A stretch of 6,357 nucleotides of DNA, taken from Gemmatimonadales bacterium. Its GTDB lineage: Bacteria > Gemmatimonadota > Gemmatimonadetes > Palauibacterales > Palauibacteraceae. The first letter of the stretch is position 1. Every line of letters starts with the position of its first letter. The translations under genes were made by a program, and so were the position numbers. The notes beneath the pieces are model-generated. The model saw only the letters and a program-made list of their open reading frames with translations, made no database searches and was not told where the DNA came from. Positions 1 to 5,640 of the stretch are shown piece by piece. Where the stretch lies: positions 1 through 6,357 of the forward strand of contig JAUWDL010000087.1 in the NCBI GenBank assembly GCA_030608825.1, given 5' to 3'.

Positions 1-366
1 AAAGAGGTTGTCGTAGAAGGCCTGGGCCTGCGCCGCGGAGATCACGACCGTGGAGTAACGGCTCAGATCCATCGCTGCGGCCGCCTCGGAGTTGGCCACA
101 CAGAAACCAGTGCCCTGCGCGATGAGCTCGGTCACATTCGCACCGAGGGTGTGCTGATCCGCACCGGCCCCCCACGGCACGTTGTCCTGGATCAGCAGGA
201 GAGACTCGCCTCCCAGGCAGGACAGCTCCTCGCCGTCCTGCGTGCTCGCATCAAATGAAATGCGGGAGGCCTCCAGCGGCGCTGTCGGCACATGGGAATC
301 CGAGCAGGACGCGATGACAACACCCAGGACCACAACACAGACTGGCTTTACGACCGAGTACTGCAT
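1..366 (-). CDS. Partial exported lipoprotein, C-terminus outside window
   Basis: The first 122 residues are visible and the reading frame runs off the window edge. The N-terminus has one Lys, a hydrophobic core (VCVVVLGVV) and the lipobox IASC. It is therefore predicted to be a signal-peptidase-II lipoprotein with lipidated Cys22, anchored outside the cytoplasm. A short Ser/Pro/Ala-containing linker follows. From about residue 56 a globular segment begins, with LLLIQDNVPWG, then a stretch like NVTELIAQGTGFCVANS and a hydrophobic strand YSTVVISAAQ. This alternation of strands and helices resembles a Rossmann/flavodoxin-like domain seen at the start of large extracellular proteins; I recognise the style but cannot name the family. 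The ATG was chosen because it opens directly on the signal peptide; GGAG lies 11 nt and AGAAGAG 2 nt upstream. A 303-nt gap separates it from the gene before it, so it probably has its own promoter, although none is clear. Confidence 0.8.
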   Translation of the reverse strand, partial: MQYSVVKPVCVVVLGVVIASCSDSHVPTAPLEASRISFDASTQDGEELSCLGGESLLLIQDNVPWGAGADQHTLGANVTELIAQGTGFCVANSEAAAAMDLSRYSTVVISAAQAQAFYDNLF

Positions 367-669
367 GGCTCTTCTAGCTCCAAAGGCAGGATGGCGCCCA
401 CGGCTCGACTCAGACCGCCAAGCCGCCTCCGGCCAAGAGACATGCAGAGATTGCACCATCGAGAGATGGCACGGGGAATATGGCGTAAGACGATTAGTGG
501 TTTTGGCTTACGAGTATGCCAGCGGGGAGCGTCGCTTCAGTATTGGGGCGAAAAACTCGCGAGTCCATGAGAGAACGTTCACAGTCGACACTATCGTGCG
601 AACGCGTTCTCGGAAGCGAGAGACGGCTGGTCGCCGACACTGCGGGATTCGGATGCGAGGCGCCGCCCT
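367..669. other. Intergenic region with three short perfect palindromes
   Basis: This 303-nt stretch lies between the TTHB210-like gene and the partial lipoprotein gene and should hold the end of one transcript and the promoter of the next. I see no convincing gene: the longest minus-strand frame starting with ATG inside it is about 25 codons and has no ribosome binding site. It holds three perfect palindromes in 55 bp: ACTCGCGAGT (555-564, followed on the minus strand by TTTT), GAACGTTC (573-580) and GAACGCGTTC (600-609). A CCATC/GATGG hairpin with a four-base loop lies at 456-469. No clear sigma-70 promoter and no strong Rho-independent terminator could be identified by eye. Confidence 0.5.
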
Positions 670-1572
670 CTACGTGCCTTCCTGCGGGACGAAACCTTCG
701 AGAGAGACCCGATACTCCTTCTGCTCGGGCAGATACCGCATGCAGTACTCGGTCGGATAGTCTCCCGCCACCTCCCAGGCCTCTGGCAGCTTGATCGGAT
801 GGCATTCATCCGGCTGACTGGCAATAAACGCCGCCGCGATCATCGGCTCCAGGAAGATGATGTGCCCCTCATGAGCACCGTATATAAACGTATGCGTGAA
901 GGCCGCGGGAGGGTCACCCAGCTCGGGTGATTTCGAATCCAACAGGTGATTGCCCTCACCCGCTGCCACGGCCCCTACCTCGATGTAGTCCCGTGGCATG
1001 TATCGCTCCGGAACAGGGATGCGGGCCCGTTCGAACACCTCGCAGTCGACCATGAACCCGCATGTCCCCGGTCGGATTTCATCGATGCTCTCGGGGCTCG
1101 CGAGATAGAAGTGGAAATCGAAGTGAGGCACGCCATACGCCGGCGGTGCGGGCGCCGGGTGGCCTCCGGGGTTCCAGTTCAGGCCCACCCACTGAAAGGG
1201 AAGGCTCGCGGGTGTCCCGTCCGGCATCGCGAGGTTCCGCTGAACGCCAAGCAGACACTCGCCGCTCGGGTCGATGCGCCCATCGGCATCCGCATCGAAG
1301 CATGCCATCGTGCCGTCCGGCTCGGTGGGCAGGTCATCGAGCAAGCTCTCCCCGAAGCTCACTCCCACCACGCTAGGGTGGCCATCGCTATCGAGCTCGA
1401 CGAACGTCTGCGCTCTTCCAGCCCCCAATTCCTGCGGCTCACCAAGTAGGATCGCGACGTCAGTTCGGGGTGACGCAGCCTCGTCGTCGGGCTTTTGATC
1501 CGTCGTGGGGGCGCAAGCCACGCCGGCGCCGACCAAGCATGACACAGAAAAAAGGCTAGCGAGAGTCCTCAT
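670..1572 (-). CDS. TTHB210-like (DUF5602-type) exported protein
   Basis: This is a 300-residue exported protein of unknown function. Residues 1-20 form a signal sequence ending in GVAC. The Cys could be lipidated, but Gly at -3 makes the lipobox poor, so signal peptidase I cleavage is also possible. The mature part matches the TTHB210-like family as I remember it: an opening strand with LDSDGHPSVVGVSF (60-73), the hallmark HFDFHFY (150-156), the segment YGAHEGHIIFLEPMI (231-245) and a closing part with YPTEYCMRY and YRVSLEGF (272-294). An insert at 93-101 (DADADGRID) looks like a DxDxDG calcium-binding loop. Six Cys in the mature part after Cys20 (91, 107, 171, 177, 257, 277) could form disulfides in an extracytoplasmic protein. 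In Thermus the namesake is under a sigma-E/anti-sigma-E system; its biochemical role is unknown. The ATG has AGGTG 4 nt upstream. The gene sits 84 nt after the phosphatase gene, so it may be read through from the operon or have its own promoter. Confidence 0.75.
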   Translation of the reverse strand: MRTLASLFSVSCLVGAGVACAPTTDQKPDDEAASPRTDVAILLGEPQELGAGRAQTFVELDSDGHPSVVGVSFGESLLDDLPTEPDGTMACFDADADGRIDPSGECLLGVQRNLAMPDGTPASLPFQWVGLNWNPGGHPAPAPPAYGVPHFDFHFYLASPESIDEIRPGTCGFMVDCEVFERARIPVPERYMPRDYIEVGAVAAGEGNHLLDSKSPELGDPPAAFTHTFIYGAHEGHIIFLEPMIAAAFIASQPDECHPIKLPEAWEVAGDYPTEYCMRYLPEQKEYRVSLEGFVPQEGT

Positions 1573-1656
1573 GGCACACCTGTATTAGAGTCCGAATCCA
1601 GCCAACGATGCCCGACCAAGGGGCAGGAATATGCCGCAGGCCGCGCCTGTATGCAG
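1573..1656. other. Short intergenic spacer with weak hairpin
   Basis: This 84-nt spacer lies between the phosphatase stop and the TTHB210-like gene start. A compact minus-strand hairpin, CAGGC-GCG-GCCTG, is at 1637-1649, just after the phosphatase stop codon. It has no following T-run, so it is at best a weak terminator or a transcript-stabilising 3' end. A TAATAC sequence lies near the start of the next gene, but no -35 element sits at proper spacing. Confidence 0.3.
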
Positions 1657-2568
1657 CTAGCCGGAAACCGCCGACCGGACAAGCGCGGTGACCTCGTTGC
1701 GAGCCGCATCATCGACCGCGGCGATGAAGGGCCCCTTATGACCTACAGGGTCGATCGGAACGCCGTCCATGTCCGTGACTTCTCCACCCGCTCCCCGCAC
1801 GAGCAGAACGCCGGCCGCGAGGTCGAACGCGTACGCCGGGCGCCTGCCCCAGAGGTTCACGTACACGTAGTTGCCCTTCGCAGCCTCGAGAAGCGCCCAA
1901 GACGGCGAACCTCCAGGCGATCTGACAAATCCGACCCTTTCGCCCTGCCACGCCTCGTAGAGCTTCGCGATGACCGGAGCGGTCGATCGACCGGGTTGGA
2001 CGCTGACGAGCGTGGCGCCTGAATCGAGACGAGGCAGCGGCAAGGCGCTGGCGACGTCGCCCTCGCCCAGGACGGACAGCTGGAGCAGGCGCGTTTGGAC
2101 GTCTCGGGCAGCGTATCCGATCTCGCCCGTGGCGGGGTTGCCAACCATGCCCACAAACGGAGCGCCGTCGCGAAAAACCGCGAGCACCGTCGCCAGGGTC
2201 TCCGTACGGCTCAGAAACGCCCAAGTACCGTCCACGGGATCGATCGCTACGGCGACCCCCGCTGACGGAAGTGCTCCGCCGGTCTCCTCGCCGACGACCG
2301 CCGCTCCCGGCGAGAAGGTCTTCAGATGCTCACGCAACTCTTGTTCGATATGATTCTCGAGGCGCGTCACGGGCGAGCCGTCGCTTTTGTAATCCATATC
2401 GGTTTTTTGCGCCAGACGTGACGCTCTGATCAGAGAGCCGGAGTGAAGGAGCAGACCAAGGCCGAACGAGATCCAGTCGTCCGTGGTCTCCCCCTCCATG
2501 CCGGGAGTACGATCCGTGCCGCTTCGAAAGGCATCCAGGCAGCGACGCTCGAGCGCGTTCAGCTTCAT
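1657..2568 (-). CDS. Inositol-monophosphatase-superfamily phosphatase
   Basis: This is a 303-residue cytoplasmic, Mg-dependent, Li-sensitive-type phosphatase of the IMPase/FBPase superfamily, which includes inositol-1-phosphatase, histidinol-phosphatase (HisN-like) and CysQ-like 3'(2'),5'-bisphosphate nucleotidase. The metal-binding motifs are present in order: GEE at 93-95, DPVDGT at 110-115, and FDLAAG at 248-253 followed by AGG (260-262). The early KSDGSPVT motif is at 61-68. The position two after VT, usually Asp (VTxAD), is Glu71; in IMPases that Asp helps activate the attacking water, so activity may be altered. About 30 extra N-terminal residues precede the core. Length is otherwise normal for the family. 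Specificity cannot be read from sequence. The start lies only 5 nt after the stop of the large kinase-Nudix gene, with GGAGGGG inside that gene's end, so translation is probably coupled. It may act on a phosphorylated product of its partner, which is inference. Confidence 0.85.
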   Translation of the reverse strand: MKLNALERRCLDAFRSGTDRTPGMEGETTDDWISFGLGLLLHSGSLIRASRLAQKTDMDYKSDGSPVTRLENHIEQELREHLKTFSPGAAVVGEETGGALPSAGVAVAIDPVDGTWAFLSRTETLATVLAVFRDGAPFVGMVGNPATGEIGYAARDVQTRLLQLSVLGEGDVASALPLPRLDSGATLVSVQPGRSTAPVIAKLYEAWQGERVGFVRSPGGSPSWALLEAAKGNYVYVNLWGRRPAYAFDLAAGVLLVRGAGGEVTDMDGVPIDPVGHKGPFIAAVDDAARNEVTALVRSAVSG

Positions 2569-2573
2569 CGGGC

Positions 2574-5159
2574 CTATCCCGTCCCCTCCAGCAGCTCTTC
2601 CCCGAGACTCCGGTTCAGCCGCTCCGTCTCAATCAGCCTGGTGACCGACTCTCGGACGAATCGAGCCTGATCGGAGGGCAAACGATTGACCGTGTCGGCG
2701 TCGAGCGGCCACCACCCGACCTCGTCGAACTCCCCACCCGGCTCGAACGTGCTGGGCATCTCCTCCGCCGGTCCGTGAAACAGAAAGGCGCGGCTCTCGA
2801 CCCACGCATGATCCGTCTGTCGTCGATCGTACGTGTATCCATCGAAGACGACCTCCTGCTCAGCGAGCGGATCCCATCCCGTCTCGCGCTCGAGCACGCG
2901 GCCCATGGCGTGCTCTGGTCCCTCGTCGTGGAGGACGAAGCCGTTGGGAAGAGCCAGCTCCCGCTCGCTCTCCTTGCCGCCGAGAAGGATCTCCGTATCG
3001 GCAGTCTCCGAGCTGGCACGCAGGACGATGGCGGCCACCGAGAGATTGCGTCCCCAGTAGCCGAGCAGACCACGACCCTCGATACCGGTCCGCCCATGAG
3101 GATTGCGCGGACGTCCATCCTCATCCGAGTACTTGGCCGACTGAATTCTCGGCTCTCCCTTGACCAGGTCGATATCCTCGGGATCCGCCCAACCATCGGG
3201 TCTCTTCGTCCGATCGGTCGCTAGAACGGACTTGTCCACGTGATAGGGAGGATCGTACTCGAGGCAGTCGAGCACCCAGGGCACTTCGTCGATGGAAATG
3301 CGTTGCCGCGGCGGATACGAGGCCGGTCGCTCGGCGCGAATCTTCAGGTGGAAATCGTCCGCCACGAGATCGAAGACTAAGCCCTCAACGGAGTACAGGG
3401 CGTGCATGAGCTGAGGCAGCTCACATTGGCCCCGGTCGCGGCGCTGGTCGAAGCTGAGCGTGTGTAGCGCGTACTTCAGAAGCGCAACCCGGTAGACCAA
3501 CCAGTCCTCGGTCGCCTTCAGCGCGAAGCACGTCTCACGGATCGTTCGCACCGTCTCCAGGATTCGCCTGAATAGGAGATCCGCCTTCACGAACTTCAGA
3601 TCCTCCGGAAGCCGGCTGGTTTCTGCCGGGACGCGATGCGAGAGCAAGTATTCCTCGAGCCTTCTGAGTCGATCGAGGTCGTCGACATCGAACTCTTTGC
3701 TCATCACGAACTTCGCGTCGTTCTCCAGCTTGGCGAAGTCGAGCTCGATGGGTGCCTGCCCGCAGTGGGTCCAGTCGATGAACCAGATGTTGTCGCCGTC
3801 ATCGCCGATCATGTTGGCGAAATTGAGATCCCCGTGCGCCAGGCAGATCTCGCTCTCGATCCCATCTTCATTCGACGCGACGAGCCGCAGCAGCTTCTGG
3901 ATCTGTTCCGGGTTCACTCTGGGATGGTCCGACGCCACATCGTCCAGATAGGAGAGGATAAAACCCGTGTTCTCGAGGAACCATCTGAGCTCTTGCTCTA
4001 CATGGAGTCCGAAGGTGCGATACGGAACCACCCAGTCAGTGTCCTTCGTGTTGACGTACAGTTTTTCCGAGAGGAGGGTCAGCGCCTTCTCGAGCCGGCG
4101 GAGGAACCGAGACAGATCCTCCTCGACCTCGACCTCTTCGAAGTTGTCCTGAAGCGTTCTGGCGCGGCCTTCCATGGCCGCGAGGTCCATTCCCACTCCG
4201 ATCGAATCGGCTTCGGTGACCGGATAGCCGAACGTCGGCACGTGCTTGCCGAAGAAGTCCTTGACCTGGTAGTAGCCCTCGAGCTCCCTGCGCATCTGGG
4301 CGAAGTCGTCGATCTTGACGACCAACGGCTCGGTACGGGCGCTCCCTTTCCAACCATCTGCCAGGAAGAGCGCGCTTCCGCTGAAGCCGCCGGCCAAGGG
4401 ACGCAGGTGAGCGCTCGTCCAGTGCATGCAAAGAAGCTCGACGATGCGCGCCTGAGCCTCGCTCAGCGCCTCTCGCGCTTCCGCAGGCTCGATCTCACAT
4501 GGCCTGCGGTCGAACGCGCGAAGCACCGACCCATCGAGCCCGCAATACGCGGCCGCCTCCTCCAGATCCAGCAGCACCTCGATCCCGGCGCCAGGAAGCG
4601 TGTGGCGCAACGCCGCGAAATGCGCTTCCTGGGTCGCGCTCCCCACAAGGTGCGATGATACAGCCACACGCTCACACCGGAGCATGTTCCTCAGAAACGA
4701 GGCGACGCTGAGAATCCGCTGGTCCGTATGGCAGCCGACGACGAGAAAGTTGGCGTGCCGGAGATCGCCGTCCGGTGCGCTGATCTGCGCGAACGCGCTC
4801 GTGAGCGCATCTGCAGGGATCGCCTCGGACCCACCCGAGACGATGAGCGTGTCGCGGGCCAGGTCCTCCAAAGGCTCGACCAACACCGGCGTCGCACTCT
4901 CGTGACCCGGCTTCGTGCCTTCGCCCTCCGCGCTGGTATCGTTCAGCAACACGAGGCCGATGGGGGCACCGGCAGCCCGGGCCTCGAGCGCCAATCGGAG
5001 GAACGTCGGAAGAGGCCCAGTTCCATAGGCCTTGCCCTTCCCCATGAGCCGCTCGATTTCGCGGCGACCGATGTTCACGCGGGAATTTCGATGGGGATAG
5101 TCGCGGCTGAGGACGTCTCGGCTCAGCCCGTCGCCAACGATGATCGAAAACGTGTCCAT
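2574..5159 (-). CDS. Isochorismatase-like / APH-type kinase / NUDT9-like Nudix fusion protein
   Basis: This 861-residue soluble protein has three domains. Residues about 1-205 look like an isochorismatase-type cysteine hydrolase fold: D10 after an initial strand, then FLVVGCHTDQRILSVASFL (138-156), which matches the family GVxTDxCVxxTA motif but has Arg148 where the nucleophile Cys belongs. The partner Lys is also missing, so this part is probably not catalytic. Residues about 240-600 are an APH/choline-kinase-like kinase with Gly-rich GGFSGS (257-262), VVKI with Lys282, catalytic loop HGDLNFAN (442-449) and IDW (461-463); these look active. Residues about 605-845 match human NUDT9 ADP-ribose pyrophosphatase: EYDPPYHV, GWADPE, GRPRNPHGRTG (682-692), GRGLLGYWG (695-703) and RQTDHAWVE (780-788). 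The Nudix box (740-762) keeps its spacing but reads RVLERE in place of REUxEE, losing two metal-binding Glu. The ATG at 5159 is the first start after an in-frame stop at 5211-5213; AGGA lies 3 nt upstream, which is close. The APH part recalls kinase domains named TCAD9 in conflict systems (uncertain recollection). Confidence 0.85.
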   Translation of the reverse strand: MDTFSIIVGDGLSRDVLSRDYPHRNSRVNIGRREIERLMGKGKAYGTGPLPTFLRLALEARAAGAPIGLVLLNDTSAEGEGTKPGHESATPVLVEPLEDLARDTLIVSGGSEAIPADALTSAFAQISAPDGDLRHANFLVVGCHTDQRILSVASFLRNMLRCERVAVSSHLVGSATQEAHFAALRHTLPGAGIEVLLDLEEAAAYCGLDGSVLRAFDRRPCEIEPAEAREALSEAQARIVELLCMHWTSAHLRPLAGGFSGSALFLADGWKGSARTEPLVVKIDDFAQMRRELEGYYQVKDFFGKHVPTFGYPVTEADSIGVGMDLAAMEGRARTLQDNFEEVEVEEDLSRFLRRLEKALTLLSEKLYVNTKDTDWVVPYRTFGLHVEQELRWFLENTGFILSYLDDVASDHPRVNPEQIQKLLRLVASNEDGIESEICLAHGDLNFANMIGDDGDNIWFIDWTHCGQAPIELDFAKLENDAKFVMSKEFDVDDLDRLRRLEEYLLSHRVPAETSRLPEDLKFVKADLLFRRILETVRTIRETCFALKATEDWLVYRVALLKYALHTLSFDQRRDRGQCELPQLMHALYSVEGLVFDLVADDFHLKIRAERPASYPPRQRISIDEVPWVLDCLEYDPPYHVDKSVLATDRTKRPDGWADPEDIDLVKGEPRIQSAKYSDEDGRPRNPHGRTGIEGRGLLGYWGRNLSVAAIVLRASSETADTEILLGGKESERELALPNGFVLHDEGPEHAMGRVLERETGWDPLAEQEVVFDGYTYDRRQTDHAWVESRAFLFHGPAEEMPSTFEPGGEFDEVGWWPLDADTVNRLPSDQARFVRESVTRLIETERLNRSLGEELLEGTG

Positions 5160-5278
5160 GCTTCCTATGAGACGACTCCCAGCTGCATCTCTATGTGCAC
5201 GACGTTCCGCTCACCGTGTCGCTCGTAGGGAGACGCAAACTGACACGAGAGCATACCGCTCGGCGGGTGATCAGAACA
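5160..5278. other. Intergenic gap between STAS and kinase-Nudix genes
   Basis: This 119-nt spacer separates the partner-switching pair from the kinase-Nudix gene. It is long enough for a promoter, but none with good boxes is visible, and there is no strong terminator: only GAGC/GCTC with a five-base loop, without a T-run. A minus-strand frame of 29 codons (ATG at 5254, stop ending at 5165) fills most of it and stops 5 nt before the start codon of the next gene; it has no clear ribosome binding site. The two gene groups could be one transcript or two. Confidence 0.35.
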
Positions 5279-5611
5279 TCAGAACCCCTCCATTGCCTCT
5301 TCCTCAGTTCCGAAGACGCTGAGAATCACGCTGAAGCCAGAGATCTCGAAGACCTCACCTACCGTCTCGTTTAGACCGCATATGCGGAGGCTGCCTCCCG
5401 ATGCTCCGAGCCGCTTGGCCGTAACCAGGAGCACACGAAGGCCGGCACTGCTGATGTAGCCCAGGGCCTCGAAGTCTACAAGGATCTTCTGGACACCGTC
5501 GTCCTGGAGCGCATCCAGGTGCTGCTGGGCTTCGGGGGCTGTGCTCGTGTCCAGGTTGCCCTCGACCCCGACGACGGTGACCCCACCTTCCTCGCGCGTC
5601 GAAATGTTCAT
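5279..5611 (-). CDS. STAS-domain anti-sigma-factor antagonist (RsbV/SpoIIAA-like)
   Basis: This 110-residue single-domain protein is of the RsbV/SpoIIAA class. When unphosphorylated it binds an RsbW-type kinase/anti-sigma factor and frees that kinase's target; the kinase turns it off by phosphorylating one Ser. The fold signature is clear: strand TVVGVEGNLDTSTAPE near the start, IDF-like ILVDFEALG, then YISSAGLRVLL with the predicted phospho-acceptor Ser55 (the Ser before AGL), and LRICGLNETVGEVFEISG towards the end. Length is normal for the family. I chose the ATG at 5611 over a TTG eight codons upstream because AAGGGAG lies 5 nt before it and the family usually begins at this point. It follows the PP2C-RsbW gene by 29 nt, so the two are almost certainly co-transcribed and act on each other. 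No sigma factor is visible in the window. Confidence 0.93.
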   Translation of the reverse strand: MNISTREEGGVTVVGVEGNLDTSTAPEAQQHLDALQDDGVQKILVDFEALGYISSAGLRVLLVTAKRLGASGGSLRICGLNETVGEVFEISGFSVILSVFGTEEEAMEGF

Positions 5612-5616
5612 TTCTG

Positions 5617-5623
5617 CTCCCTT
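5617..5623 (-). promoter_or_regulatory. Ribosome binding site fixing the STAS gene start
   Basis: On the minus strand this reads AAGGGAG, 5 nt before the ATG at 5611-5609. It is the best Shine-Dalgarno sequence in the window. The alternative upstream TTG (5635-5633) has nothing comparable before it, which is why the shorter 110-residue product is preferred. Confidence 0.75.
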
Positions 5624-5640
5624 GATCTTGAGCAAGTCGC

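Noticed and set aside
551..564. Possible Rho-independent terminator (palindrome followed by a T-run on the minus strand)
   Set aside because: The palindrome ACTCGCGAGT has no loop; as a hairpin only three base pairs would close a four-base loop, too weak for an intrinsic terminator, and it is over 100 nt from the preceding stop codon.
182..760. Plus-strand 192-codon frame spanning the lipoprotein start and the intergenic region
   Set aside because: It overlaps two minus-strand genes with convincing signal peptides and family motifs, and its product is low in hydrophobic structure and rich in Arg, Ser and Thr without any motif.
494..805. Minus-strand 103-codon frame covering the end of the TTHB210-like gene and the intergenic region
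   Set aside because: It runs out of frame through the conserved C-terminal part of the TTHB210-like gene, has no ribosome binding site and no recognisable sequence.
1637..1649. Hairpin directly after the phosphatase gene considered as a terminator
   Set aside because: Five base pairs with a three-base loop and no T-run; kept only as a remark on the spacer.
3636..4658. A 340-codon plus-strand open frame
   Set aside because: It lies wholly antisense to the kinase-Nudix gene, whose product has clear catalytic motifs in this interval. The plus-strand product has no recognisable motif, and such long shadows are common in GC-rich genes.
5612..5635. TTG start giving a 118-residue STAS protein
   Set aside because: The ATG at 5611 has a strong ribosome binding site at good spacing and matches the usual start of the family; the TTG has neither.
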